From contig JAJZFB010000082.1 of NCBI GenBank assembly GCA_021805545.1, forward strand, positions 1 through 32,629: a DNA stretch of 32,629 nt, written 5' to 3'. The notes under the pieces are model-generated. The model saw nothing but the letters and a program-made list of their open reading frames with translations. It made no database searches and had not been told where the DNA came from. This document shows, in pieces, positions 10,235 to 18,101 of this stretch. The translations under genes were made by a program, and so were the position numbers. Source of the stretch: Pseudomonadota bacterium (GTDB taxonomy: Bacteria > Pseudomonadota > Alphaproteobacteria > Acetobacterales > Acetobacteraceae). Positions within the stretch are counted from its first letter, which is position 1; every line of letters begins with the position of its first letter.

Positions 10235-10906
10235 TCACTCCGGCCGGAACCCCGTAGCCACCACGTACATTTCCTTCGAATCCTTGCGGCTGGCGGGGGG
10301 TTTGGCGTGGCGTACGGTGCGGAAGCGCAGTTTCAGGGTGTTCAGCATTTCTCGCTCCGCCCCGCCCTGGAATAGTTTTGCCACAAAGGCGCCGCCGGGT
10401 TTGAGGATATCGCAGGAAAAGGCCAAAGCCAGCCCGGCCAGGGCCATGATGCGTAAATGGTCCGTGGCCACATGGCCGGAGGTGTTGGGCGCCATGTCCG
10501 AAAGCACGAGGTCTACCTTGCCGCCCAGCATTCCGGTCAGGCGCTGCTCCATGTCCTCTTCCATGAAGTCGCCCTGGATGAAGCTGGCGCCCTCCACCGG
10601 GTCGATGGGCAGAAGGTCGATGCCCACCACGCGCGCGGCGCCGCGCGCCAGCGCCACCTGGCTCCAGCCGCCGGGGGCAGCACCCAAATCCACCACCCGC
10701 GCGCCCTTGGTTATAAGGTTGTATTTCTCGTCCAGCTCAATCAGCTTAAAGGCGGCGCGTGAGCGCCAGCCCTGGGCCTTGGCGGCGGTCACATACGGGT
10801 CGTTAAGCTGGCGTTGCAGCCAGCGTTGCGACGAGGTGGTGAGTTTGCGCGCATTCTTCAGCCGCACCGCTTCGCGGCGCGGGGGCAGTTGGGTTGGGTT
10901 GCTCAT
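10235..10906 (-). CDS. rlmE: 23S rRNA (uridine-2'-O)-methyltransferase RlmE
   Basis: It methylates the 2'-OH of U2552 (E. coli numbering) in the A-loop of 23S rRNA during 50S assembly, using SAM. The 223-residue product shows the RrmJ/FtsJ pattern: SAM loop VVDLGAAPGGWSQVA (71-85) and the K-D-K-E catalytic tetrad at K54 (RAAFKLIEL), D137 (SDMAPN), K177 (AKLFQG) and E212 (SKEMYV). The start is ATG 10906, because the upstream in-frame extension has a proline/arginine-rich low-complexity character and ATG 10906 overlaps the ppx stop in an ATGA. The N-terminus (1-40) is slightly extended and basic, common in alphaproteobacterial members. It is translationally coupled to the phosphatase gene. Confidence 0.96.
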   Translation of the reverse strand: MSNPTQLPPRREAVRLKNARKLTTSSQRWLQRQLNDPYVTAAKAQGWRSRAAFKLIELDEKYNLITKGARVVDLGAAPGGWSQVALARGAARVVGIDLLPIDPVEGASFIQGDFMEEDMEQRLTGMLGGKVDLVLSDMAPNTSGHVATDHLRIMALAGLALAFSCDILKPGGAFVAKLFQGGAEREMLNTLKLRFRTVRHAKPPASRKDSKEMYVVATGFRPE

Positions 10907-11970
10907 GCGTGGTAACGGCGGCGGTGGTGGGTGGAGGCAGTACGCATAAGGCGCATTAACATACCTTCGCGCAGGCCGCGATCGGCCACGATCAGCTCTG
11001 GCACCTGCCATAATTCGTGAATGGCGGCAAAAATGGCGCATCCGGGCAGGACGTAATCCACCCGCTCGGCGCCGATGCAGGGGTGGCGCGCCAGACCCTC
11101 GCGCCCCAGGGCACAGGTTTCGGCCAGGGCGGATTCCACCGCGCTGCGGTCCAGCGCCAGCCCATCCACCAGCCCGCGGCGGTAGCGGTCCAGCTTTAGC
11201 GAAACGCCGGCCAGCGTGGTCACGGTGCCGGACGTGCCCAGCATCTGCACCCCGCCCCGCCGTATTTCCTCGCCAATGCGGTGCACAACCTCAAACGGGT
11301 GCAGCATGGCGGCGATGTTGTCGACCAGCCGGGTGAAGCCACCAGGTGTATAGCAGGTTTCGGCGCAATGCTCAGCCAGGGTGACAACACCTATGGGCAA
11401 AGACACATAGCCGATGAGCGCCGGGGCCTCGCCCGCCTGCACGCGCACCCAGGCAATTTCGGTGGAGCCACCGCCTATATCGAATAGCAATGCACGGCGC
11501 GCATTGTTACCGATGAGCGAGGCGCAGCTCTCCACGGCCAGCTCGGCTTCCTCGCGCGCGTTGATGATTTCCAGCGGCAGGCCTGTTGCCTGCCGCGCGC
11601 GGGCCACGAAATCGGCGCCGTTTTCCGCTTGCCGGCAAGCCTCGGTGGCGATGGCGCGCAGCCTTATGCCGCCCCCGCCTTCGCCCGCCGCCTCGGCCCA
11701 GCGCCGCGCGCGCTCGGCGCAGATGCGCAGCGAGGCAATGGCGCGTTCCATGGCCAAGGGGGAAAGCCGGCCTGTTTCATGCAGCCCCTCGCCCAGCCGG
11801 ACGACTCGGGAAAAACTATCGAGCACATGAAACCCCTGGGGCGATGGGGTGCCAAGCAGCATGCGGCAATTATTGGTGCCGAGGTCGATACCGCCAAACA
11901 GCCCACGCCGCCCGCCACGCCGGGCATACGGCGCCTTTTCCCGCGGAGTTTGTGTAAGCAATGTGCCCAT
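10903..11970 (-). CDS. Ppx/GppA family phosphatase (exopolyphosphatase or pppGpp phosphatase)
   Basis: An ASKHA-fold phosphatase that hydrolyses terminal phosphates of polyphosphate and/or pppGpp. The N-terminal phosphate-binding motif GGIDLGTNNCRMLLG and the second glycine-rich motif DIGGGSTEI are both clear, and a later GTSGTVTTLAGV completes the nucleotide-binding fold. The product is about 355 residues, the length of the two-domain catalytic core. It lacks the C-terminal HD-like half of long E. coli Ppx/GppA, as is usual in many alphaproteobacteria. I chose ATG 11970; an upstream in-frame start at 12018 would add 16 poorly conserved residues. It is first of a two-gene unit with rlmE, so polyphosphate/(p)ppGpp control and ribosome maturation share a transcript. 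Confidence 0.92.
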   Translation of the reverse strand: MGTLLTQTPREKAPYARRGGRRGLFGGIDLGTNNCRMLLGTPSPQGFHVLDSFSRVVRLGEGLHETGRLSPLAMERAIASLRICAERARRWAEAAGEGGGGIRLRAIATEACRQAENGADFVARARQATGLPLEIINAREEAELAVESCASLIGNNARRALLFDIGGGSTEIAWVRVQAGEAPALIGYVSLPIGVVTLAEHCAETCYTPGGFTRLVDNIAAMLHPFEVVHRIGEEIRRGGVQMLGTSGTVTTLAGVSLKLDRYRRGLVDGLALDRSAVESALAETCALGREGLARHPCIGAERVDYVLPGCAIFAAIHELWQVPELIVADRGLREGMLMRLMRTASTHHRRRYHA

Positions 11971-12127
11971 TGGCCATATATTCGCGCTTTGGCCGGGTGG
12001 AGCAAGCCAGAAACGCAACCAGGCGGCAGAGATGGCGCAAAATTTGTGGCGCCGTTATAATGCCGCCAGCTTGCCCGGCCTGGCCAGGGATGCTAGAGGC
12101 GCCGCACCGTGCGCCCTATGGCGCTGT

Positions 12128-12201
12128 TGGGGGATAGTTTAGCGGTAGAACTCCCGGCTCTGACCCGGGCAGCCTTGGTTCGAATCCAGGTCCCCCAGCC
12201 A
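12128..12201 (+). tRNA. tRNA-Gln (anticodon CTG)
   Basis: A complete cloverleaf of 74 bases including encoded CCA. The acceptor stem TGGGGGA (12128-12134) pairs with TCCCCCA (12191-12197), with discriminator G then CCA. The D arm is GTTT/GAAC with loop AGCGGTA. The anticodon stem CCCGG/CCGGG encloses loop CTCTGAC, placing CTG at positions 34-36, which reads CAG (Gln). The variable loop is CAGC. The T arm CTTGG/CCAGG has loop TTCGAAT. It lies alone between two minus-strand genes. I see no integrase beside it. Confidence 0.95.
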
Positions 12202-12313
12202 ACCCCCCTTAAACCCCCAGCATCCCCAGGCTTTTGGCTCTGCCCAAATGCACGCTTTGCGCGGTCTCATGCTCCAGATTTTCAAACTGAGACACGACCA
12301 GGCTGGCAGCTTT

Positions 12314-13351
12314 TCATCCGGGCAAATCAATTATCTCAATCCAGTTTGGCATGCCTCCCACGGCATATTGCGCGCGCAGGCTCAGGCTTCCATCCTCGGG
12401 GCCGATTTCATGCACGCTCAACTGGTTGGAATCGAGCCCGGCCGAGAGCAGAAACCTGCCGCGTGGATCGATGGCGAAGCCGCGTGGCGTTGTTTCCGTG
12501 GTCCAGCGCCCGATGGGCACCAGGAAGCCGCTCGCCGCGTCAATCCTGAAGCCTGCCAGCGTGCTGGTCTGCCGCTCGCTGGAATACAAAAACCGCCCAT
12601 CCGGCGTCACATGAATATCGGCGGCATTTGCCTCGCCCAGAAAATGCGCGGGCAGCGTCGTCACCGTCTCGATTTCCGCGAGAACACCCGAACCTGGCTC
12701 CATCCTGTAGGCCACGATCGTCGCATCGGTCTGGTTGAGCATATAAAGAAAACGGCCATTGGGGTGAAAGGCGAGATGCCGCGGCCCGGCATGTGCCCGG
12801 GCCGCAATAACGGGCGGGTGATTCGGCGCCAGCAGGCCCGTCTCCGGATTGAACTGAAACTGCATGACATGGTCCGCGCCCAGAATGGCGCTGTAGGCAA
12901 AGCGGTTGGCCTCATCCACCAGAATACTATGCGCGTTCGGCCCCGTTTCCAGCAGCTGCACCGCATTACCGTCAATGCGCCCCTCTGGATCGACCGGGTA
13001 CACAGCGAGCCTGGCATCGGTGTAAGACGCTGTGAGCAAAAAACGCCCTGTACGGTCGGTAACAATATACGCCATCTGGCAGAGCAAGGGCGCCGTGGCG
13101 AGTAGCGAGAGCCGCCCGCTTTCCGGGTCGATACGGAAGCTGGAGGCGGTGTAAGGCGGGCTGCGCAGTGCCGCGTACAGAAACTGGCGATTGGGGCTTA
13201 CAGCCATGGGCAGGCTGGTGGGAGACGGCAATTGCGTGCCGGTTACAGGCACAACCTCGAGCAAGCTGAGCGCGCCGCTCTGCGCGTCCATCGTGAATAC
13301 GAAAATTTCCTTGCTTTCGGCGTTCGAAATATATGCCAGCGTTTTCGTCAC
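12314..13351 (-). CDS. pgl: Lactonase family beta-propeller, 6-phosphogluconolactonase-like
   Basis: A predicted seven-bladed beta-propeller of the YbhE/lactonase type (PF10282), hydrolysing 6-phosphogluconolactone to 6-phosphogluconate in the oxidative pentose phosphate or Entner-Doudoroff route. Related proteins act on other lactones, so the substrate is inferred. Repeated blade signatures are visible: SPNRQFLYAALR, DRTGRFLLTASY, HPNGRFLYMLNQ, TPDGRFLYSSER and DPRGRFLLSAGL, spaced about 45-50 residues. The HSILVDEANRFAYSAILGAD region matches the conserved active-face histidine segment. Length is about 345 residues, normal for the family. The start is GTG 13351, five bases after a perfect GGAGG (13357-13361 on the complement); an upstream ATG at 13384 lacks this. 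It is divergent from the FUSC gene, with an 85-base shared upstream region. Confidence 0.88.
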   Translation of the reverse strand: MTKTLAYISNAESKEIFVFTMDAQSGALSLLEVVPVTGTQLPSPTSLPMAVSPNRQFLYAALRSPPYTASSFRIDPESGRLSLLATAPLLCQMAYIVTDRTGRFLLTASYTDARLAVYPVDPEGRIDGNAVQLLETGPNAHSILVDEANRFAYSAILGADHVMQFQFNPETGLLAPNHPPVIAARAHAGPRHLAFHPNGRFLYMLNQTDATIVAYRMEPGSGVLAEIETVTTLPAHFLGEANAADIHVTPDGRFLYSSERQTSTLAGFRIDAASGFLVPIGRWTTETTPRGFAIDPRGRFLLSAGLDSNQLSVHEIGPEDGSLSLRAQYAVGGMPNWIEIIDLPG

Positions 13352-13436
13352 GTTATCCTCCGGCCCACCAAGCCACTTATGCATGCGCGCGGAACGGGTT
13401 TATAAGCTCCCCAAAGATAAGGTGAATACCTGCCCT

Positions 13437-15497
13437 ATGACCGCTCTCAAGAGTTTCTTACGCGCCGTGGCGGCCGTCAATGCAGGCGGCTGGAGCCTGG
13501 AGCGTGGCGTAACAGGGGCATTGGGCTGTTGCGTTCCGCTGCTCGCCGCCCAGTGGTTTGGCAACCCGATGCTCGCATGGTCGGGCCTTATCGGCTTCTG
13601 GGCCACGATGGTGGACCCCGGCTGGCCTGCGCGCCGCCGCCTGGCTGCTATTGGCGCTTTTACCGGCACCAGCGCTGTGGGCTGCGCGCTTGCCACGCTG
13701 GTGCGCGGCTTCCTCTGGCCGTCGGGCTTGTTCGCGCTGCTTTGGTGCCTGCCGGCCATTCTGGCATGCGTGTGGGGCGAAACGGCCGGGACAATCGGCA
13801 CCCTCTCCGCCACCGCCGTGTTAATTGTACTGTCTGCCGCCCACCCAGCCTCCGCTGGGGCGGCGGTGCAAATGGCCTTGCTCACGGCCGGTGGCGGGCT
13901 CTGGGGCATGGCGGTGGCTTTCGCCATTGGCCGGCAGCGGCCAGAAACGGCGCTGCCAGCAGCCCTCGCCGCAATATTTCAGGCGGAAGCGGCGTTTTTG
14001 CGAGACCTCGCCCATGGCGGCCCGCCCGCACAGCGGCGCGGCGCGGCGCGGGAAGCCATCGAAACCGCCCGTAAGTACCTTTTTGCCGCGCGCGGCCACT
14101 GCAGCGCCGCGCAACATGGCAGCTTGCTGCTGGCCGACGCCGAAGGCTTGTTACGCACCCTGCTGGCATTGCGCGAGGCGCTGCATACGGCGCCATCCCC
14201 GCCACCAGAATTATTGCCGATGGCGGCAACTCTGGAGGCCATTGCCCAGAGACTTGCCGGCCGCCGCCTGGCCATTCCGCCTTTGCCGTCCATCCCTTCC
14301 GGCGAGGATGAGGATGGAGTCATCACCACGATAAGGGCCGCCGCCAGTTGGGTTGAAACCGCCCAGCGCCATCTCATTCCACCCGGGCAGATGGATGGGC
14401 AAGCTACGCCCGCCCAGCAACCTGGCCAGGAAACGCCATGGCCGGCGCGCTGGCTCGGCCCGCTGCGGAATAATCTTACCGGCCAATCGCTATCTCTGCG
14501 CCACGCCGCCCGTTTCGCCATTACCGGCGCGGCGCTGACCATGTTGATCAAAGCCTCTGGAATCGAAATGGGGCACTGGATCACCATCACGGCGGTCATG
14601 ATTTTGCAGGCTTATCCGTCCGCGACATGGCAGCGCTCCATCCAGCGCGTTGCCGGAACGGTGCTTGGTGGCCTCATTGCCGCCGGCGCGGCTTTTTGGC
14701 TTCACGGCCCAGAGGCAAGCCTTATCGCTGTCGTCCCGCTCAGCCTGATGGCCATGGGGCTGCGCAATGTTAACTACGCGGTATATGTCGTTTTCAGCAC
14801 GCCCCTGTTCATGATCCTCGTTGAGCTGGTGGAGAATGGCGGGGTGCTGCCGCCCACGCTCGGTGAGCTGCGCATTGTATATAATTTGCTGGGCGCGGCC
14901 ATTGGCATGTTCGCCACCATTACGTTGTGGCCAAGCTGGGAATCCGCCTTCATGCGCCGCCATCTTGCCGAGGCCGTGCGGGAAAATACGCGGTTTCTGC
15001 TGATGGCACTCGATGCCTGGCTGGGCAACGCACCGCCTGGCACGGCGGAAGACGCCAGGCGGCTGGCTGGGCTGGCGAGCAATAATGCCGAAGCCTCTCT
15101 GCGCCGGGCAATGCACGAGCCGCGCCGCTACCTGGCTGGAGAAATCTCCTCCGCCATGGCCATCGCCGCCTCCACCCGCCGGTTATCCGGTATTGCCGCG
15201 CTGCTCTTGGCATTGCCGCAAGAGCCGGGCATTGGGGCACATGCCGCCAGCCGTCTCCGTCAGTTTATTCAGGCCGCCGCGGAGGACCAGGTGAACGCGA
15301 TCATGCAGAAAAAAGCAGCGGATTTTCCGCCGCCGCCTGTTTTACCGGGGGACCAAGCGTGCGGACGGCTTCTGAATGGCGCGCTACGGCAATTCAGTAT
15401 AATCGCGGAAGCAGCGGTTGGACTTACCGCTCACGCGCAGGCACCCACGTTGAATTACCGGGCGGCAGCCAGCCACACCCAGCCTGGCGAGTCCTGA
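13437..15497 (+). CDS. FUSC family inner-membrane efflux protein (aromatic acid exporter-like)
   Basis: A 686-residue protein of the fusaric acid resistance/AaeB/YccS superfamily, typically the membrane component that exports aromatic acids or related toxic compounds. The architecture is duplicated: an N-terminal membrane block of about six helices (about 20-165), a soluble helical region (about 165-350), then a second membrane block (about 365-500). The second block opens with MGHWITITAVMILQAYPSA and RVAGTVLGGLIAAGAAF, the most typical FUSC signature. A helical cytoplasmic tail (about 510-686) follows. ATG 13437 is preceded at some distance by AAGGTG; GTG 13422 is an alternative. No HlyD-type adaptor is adjacent, so it may work alone or with a partner elsewhere. 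It converges on the isochorismatase-fold gene with a 20-base gap. Confidence 0.88.
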   Translation: MTALKSFLRAVAAVNAGGWSLERGVTGALGCCVPLLAAQWFGNPMLAWSGLIGFWATMVDPGWPARRRLAAIGAFTGTSAVGCALATLVRGFLWPSGLFALLWCLPAILACVWGETAGTIGTLSATAVLIVLSAAHPASAGAAVQMALLTAGGGLWGMAVAFAIGRQRPETALPAALAAIFQAEAAFLRDLAHGGPPAQRRGAAREAIETARKYLFAARGHCSAAQHGSLLLADAEGLLRTLLALREALHTAPSPPPELLPMAATLEAIAQRLAGRRLAIPPLPSIPSGEDEDGVITTIRAAASWVETAQRHLIPPGQMDGQATPAQQPGQETPWPARWLGPLRNNLTGQSLSLRHAARFAITGAALTMLIKASGIEMGHWITITAVMILQAYPSATWQRSIQRVAGTVLGGLIAAGAAFWLHGPEASLIAVVPLSLMAMGLRNVNYAVYVVFSTPLFMILVELVENGGVLPPTLGELRIVYNLLGAAIGMFATITLWPSWESAFMRRHLAEAVRENTRFLLMALDAWLGNAPPGTAEDARRLAGLASNNAEASLRRAMHEPRRYLAGEISSAMAIAASTRRLSGIAALLLALPQEPGIGAHAASRLRQFIQAAAEDQVNAIMQKKAADFPPPPVLPGDQACGRLLNGALRQFSIIAEAAVGLTAHAQAPTLNYRAAASHTQPGES

Positions 15498-15517
15498 ATT
15501 TACACAGCCAGGGCGTC

Positions 15518-16084
15518 TCAAATGCCCGCTGCGGGCAGAAGGCCTATAATCTGCGCGCTCGTGCCAGTCTCGCCGATCCGTGGAAAAACGTTTTTTATGC
15601 TATACTCATGCGCTTCGAAACTCGTGTCACTCATTGCGTCGAGCGCGAGTGTGACGTTGAAGCCCGCCTCATAGGCTTGCCGCGCGGTCGCCTCGACCCC
15701 CGTCGCGGTCGCGACGCCCGCGATTACGACCTGGGTGACACCGCGCGCTTTCAGCCGCACTTCGAGATCGGTGCTGGCAAAAGCCCCCCATGTCCTCTTC
15801 GTCACGGCAATATCGTCAGGCTGCAGGCCGAGTTCGGGAACGAAATCGGCGAAATCTTCGGGAAACGGACCATTAAAGCGCCTTGGCTGTTCCGTGCGGC
15901 CAGGGGCGCCACCAATGACATTGACAAGCACGACCGGCAGGCCATGTGTGCGAAAGCCATCAGCCAGATCCCGCGACCGCGCCAGCACCTCGCCAATGGG
16001 GTGGATGAGTGGCAAGCCGATGATGCCCTTCTGGAGGTCGACAATGATAAGGGCAGTATTCGGATCGAGTGTGGTCAATGCCAT
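15518..16084 (-). CDS. Isochorismatase-fold hydrolase lacking the catalytic cysteine
   Basis: A 188-residue single-domain member of the isochorismatase-like superfamily. The conserved Asp (LIIVDLQKG, D16) and Lys (VTKRTWGAF, K96) are present. At the position of the nucleophilic cysteine, in the GVATxxCVE consensus, the sequence is GVATATGVEATAR, with Gly 129 instead of Cys. True isochorismatases such as EntB and PhzD also lack this cysteine, and a subgroup of uncharacterised bacterial proteins shows the same VATxxGVE pattern, so this is a real family variant. It is not a nicotinamidase-type enzyme. The start ATG 16084 follows AGAGG with good spacing. Substrate is unknown. The convergent FUSC exporter may be related only by position. 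Confidence 0.88.
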   Translation of the reverse strand: MALTTLDPNTALIIVDLQKGIIGLPLIHPIGEVLARSRDLADGFRTHGLPVVLVNVIGGAPGRTEQPRRFNGPFPEDFADFVPELGLQPDDIAVTKRTWGAFASTDLEVRLKARGVTQVVIAGVATATGVEATARQAYEAGFNVTLALDAMSDTSFEAHEYSIKNVFPRIGETGTSAQIIGLLPAAGI

Positions 16085-16508
16085 GTATGTTCCTCTCAGA
16101 ACCACGCGGGTGCAGCCGGGCGAGAGTTCCCCAACCGCAATCAATCGTCAACAAGCTGCTTGAGCGGCTCTATGCCTCCCGTAAGCTCGATGCGCTCCTG
16201 TGGCGAGAAGCGTGCCTGGAGAATCCTGATGGTCTCGTGCCCCGGTCATTTCAAAAGGCTTATCGTATAATGAAATCGCGGCTGGAAAGCGAGCTGCAAG
16301 AGTGCTGCCCCATTTGGGGGCGGCTAAAAGCGCGCCGCATCCCCTAAAACCAAGCGAAATTAATGCCTTGCGCGATTCACCTCGTTCAAAAGCCGTCTAC
16401 CCCCGGCCACCCCATCTCAATATGCAACACACGGAAGCTGACGCGCCTGTGCTTTCAAACCCCTGCGGGCTTTGTTATGGCTGCGCCCAACACCAGAAGG
16501 GACGCAGA
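16085..16508. other. Intergenic stretch with an orphan ORF fragment
   Basis: The stretch lies between divergent isochorismatase and corA genes. It holds a 34-codon minus-strand fragment that looks like the end of a real protein (16141-16245), a TATAAT hexamer at 16266-16271 on the plus strand, and an upstream in-frame extension of corA containing CGLCYGC that I do not regard as coding. No RNA gene or riboswitch is recognisable. Confidence 0.5.
16141..16245 (-). pseudogene. Orphan C-terminal ORF fragment
   Basis: On the minus strand an open stretch of 34 codons ends at TGA (16143-16141) and is preceded in frame by another TGA (16248-16246). Its translation starts PGHETIRILQARFSPQERIE and continues with LTGGIEPLKQLVDD, an amphipathic, protein-like sequence without a usable start codon. 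It looks like the C-terminus of a helical regulator or enzyme whose remainder has been lost, possibly the former upstream neighbour of the isochorismatase-fold gene. I cannot name the family. Confidence 0.35.
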
Positions 16509-17462
16509 ATGCTGACGGGTTTCGCCTGGGAGAATGGCCGGTTGAGCAAGCTGGCGCCTGACGAGGTGGCGCGCGCGGCGTGGTTTGACCTGGAGAACGC
16601 CACACCGGACGAGGTGGCCTTTGTCACCCGCCATACCGGGCTGCCCCTGCCCGGCCATGCCGACCTGACCGGGATTGAGACATCCTCGCGCCTGACCTCT
16701 GACGGCCCGGTGCTCACCATGTCCACCCCCATTGTCACGCGCAGCCCCGAGGGGCTGCAGGCCGGGGTGTGCGGGTTTGTGCTATCGCCCGGGCGGCTGG
16801 TGACATTACGCTACACGCCCAGCCTGCTGTTTCAGCAATTCGCCAGCCAGCCGCATGCCATTGCCGCGCCCGAGGCAGCTTATATCTTCGCCGCGCTGCT
16901 GGAAGCCATCGTGGACCGCCTGGCCGACGCGCTGGAGACGCTGCGCGGCGAGTTGGACCAGCTTTCGCATCAAATTTTCCACCACCGCCTGGCTGGCAAG
17001 GCCCGCGCCACCGAGATGGAATTGCAAGCCATGATGATTACGCTGGGCCGCAGTTACGACAGCATCTCGTTCCTGCGCGACAGCCAGCTTGGCCTGGCCC
17101 GCCTGGCCCCCTATGCCGCCGCCGCGGCCTGGGTGCCAAAGACCGTGCGGCAAAGACTTGATTCTGTGCTGCAAGACGTGTCCTCGCTGAACGAATATTC
17201 CACACATTTGACTGATAAAGTGCAATTCCTGCAAGATTCCACGCTCGGGCTCATCAATATCGCGCAGAACGCGCTCATCAAGGTGCTTACCATCGTCTCT
17301 ATCGCGGGCATTCCGCCCACCCTCATTGCCGGCATATATGGCATGAATTTCCACGATATACCCGAGCTGAGCTGGCGCTATGGCTATGGCTATGCCTGGG
17401 GCGCAATGCTTCTCTCGGCCGTGCTGCCGATTCTGTGGTTTCGTAAAAAAGGCTGGTTATGA
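16509..17462 (+). CDS. corA: CorA-type Mg2+/divalent cation transporter
   Basis: A homopentameric inner-membrane channel for Mg2+ (and often Co2+/Ni2+). The 317-residue product has a soluble N-terminal alpha/beta domain (about 1-150), a long helical funnel stalk (about 150-255, including the MITLGRSYDSISFLRDSQ region), and two C-terminal membrane helices. The signature YGMNF follows the first helix (IAGIPPTLIAGIYGMNFHDI), and the chain ends in the basic WFRKKGWL on the cytoplasmic side. ATG 16509 is preceded by AGAAGGGA. The gene overlaps sufE by ATGA (17459-17462), so the two are translationally coupled. The long helix has several small/alanine-rich stretches, but nothing suggests loss of function. 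ZntB-type zinc exporters share this fold, so substrate is inferred. Confidence 0.93.
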   Translation: MLTGFAWENGRLSKLAPDEVARAAWFDLENATPDEVAFVTRHTGLPLPGHADLTGIETSSRLTSDGPVLTMSTPIVTRSPEGLQAGVCGFVLSPGRLVTLRYTPSLLFQQFASQPHAIAAPEAAYIFAALLEAIVDRLADALETLRGELDQLSHQIFHHRLAGKARATEMELQAMMITLGRSYDSISFLRDSQLGLARLAPYAAAAAWVPKTVRQRLDSVLQDVSSLNEYSTHLTDKVQFLQDSTLGLINIAQNALIKVLTIVSIAGIPPTLIAGIYGMNFHDIPELSWRYGYGYAWGAMLLSAVLPILWFRKKGWL

Positions 17463-17899
17463 CTGAGTATTTCACGCCGGGGGAAAACAGCCCCGCCGAG
17501 GCCATCGCCGCGATTGGCGATGAGCTGGGCCTGTTTGACGATTGGATGGACCGCTACGAATTTATTATAGAGCTGGGCCGCAAATTGCCCGCCTACCCCG
17601 CCGAATGGCAGGACGAGGCGCACCGCGTGCAAGGCTGCCAGAGCCAGGTTTGGCTGGCGGGGCATGAGGAAAACGGCAGGCTGTTTTTTACCGGCGCCTC
17701 GGATGCCGCCATTGTATCTGGCCTGGTTGCCCTGGTGCTGCGCGTTTATTCTGGCCGTGCGCGGGCGGAAATTCTGGGCACTTCGGCCAAATTTTTGCAC
17801 GATCTGGGGCTGATTGGCGCGCTTTCCACCAACCGGGGCAATGGCGTGGCCGCCATGGTGGAGCGGATACAAGAGATGGCCAAGGGCGCCCTGCCCTAG
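17459..17899 (+). CDS. sufE: SufE-type cysteine desulfuration protein
   Basis: It accepts sulfane sulfur from a SufS-type cysteine desulfurase and passes it to Fe-S assembly. The 146-residue product has the SufE length and core: FDDWMDRYEFIIELGRKLP, then HRVQGCQSQVWL with the persulfide-carrying Cys at residue 60, and a C-terminal helical part ending in NRGNGVAAMVERIQEMA. It starts at ATG 17459 inside the corA stop, in an ATGA overlap. No other suf genes are in the window. The TAG stop codon lies inside a 66-bp palindromic repeat (17896-17961), so the last base of the penultimate codon and the stop belong to that element. Confidence 0.94.
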   Translation: MTEYFTPGENSPAEAIAAIGDELGLFDDWMDRYEFIIELGRKLPAYPAEWQDEAHRVQGCQSQVWLAGHEENGRLFFTGASDAAIVSGLVALVLRVYSGRARAEILGTSAKFLHDLGLIGALSTNRGNGVAAMVERIQEMAKGALP

Positions 17900-17961
17900 T
17901 GTGATGGTTCTGAAATTCGTGATGTGAAATATCGCGAATTTCAGAAGCTGAATCATACTAG
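17896..17961. repeat. 66-bp palindromic element, copy A
   Basis: The element is bounded by CTAG at both ends. Inner arms TTCTGAAATTCG and CGAATTTCAGAA are perfect 12-base complements around a 15-base loop. Outer arms CTAGTGTGAT and ATCATACTAG are also complementary with one mismatch, joined by short asymmetric linkers. Copy B (19739-19804) has the same length with 3 differences in 66, and identity continues 13 bases past the right CTAG in both. The TAG of the left CTAG is the sufE stop codon. The shape is that of a REP- or MITE-like non-coding element. Confidence 0.85.
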
Positions 17962-17962
17962 C

Positions 17963-17984
17963 TTATTGATTTTTCAATCAATAA
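17963..17984. terminator. Possible bidirectional terminator hairpin
   Basis: TTATTGATT and AATCAATAA form a 9-base stem with a 4-base loop, directly following repeat copy A and placed between the converging sufE and infC genes. It is AT-rich with T and A tracts on both sides. The left arm and loop T-run are shared with repeat copy B, where the right arm is missing. Confidence 0.4.
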
Positions 17985-18047
17985 AGTAGAGCGCGATTCC
18001 GCTTTTCGAAGCGCTCGCAAAGCGAGCGCATCTCAAGTCATCGCGCT
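17985..18047. repeat. Dispersed AGAGCGCGAT element, copy 2
   Basis: AGCGCGAT (17990-17997) and ATCGCGCT (18040-18047) bound an imperfect palindrome containing TTTTCGAAGCGCTCG and GCGAGCGCATCTCAAGTC. The right half is the same as copy 1 at 105-170. It lies directly next to palindromic element A, downstream of both sufE and infC. Confidence 0.75.
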
Positions 18048-18101
18048 TGCCAGTTTGGCGGCAGAGGGGCCATGGCCCCTCTGCCCTGCCTGGGCGCGGC
18101 G

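Noticed and set aside
10907-11041. Longer N-terminus for RlmE starting at 11041
   Set aside because: The extension is arginine/proline-rich and overlaps ppx. ATG 10906 gives the expected protein and an ATGA coupling with ppx.
12128-12201. tRNA-Gln as an integration site for a mobile island
   Set aside because: No integrase, no duplicated 3' tRNA end and no foreign-looking block were seen next to it.
13191-13436. N-terminal extension of the FUSC protein to 13191
   Set aside because: It overlaps the start of the divergent pgl gene on the other strand and has no membrane or FUSC-like features.
16302-16508. CorA N-terminal extension with a CGLCYGC motif
   Set aside because: The conserved CorA start at 16509 has its own ribosome binding site, and the cysteine motif upstream is not part of any CorA I know.
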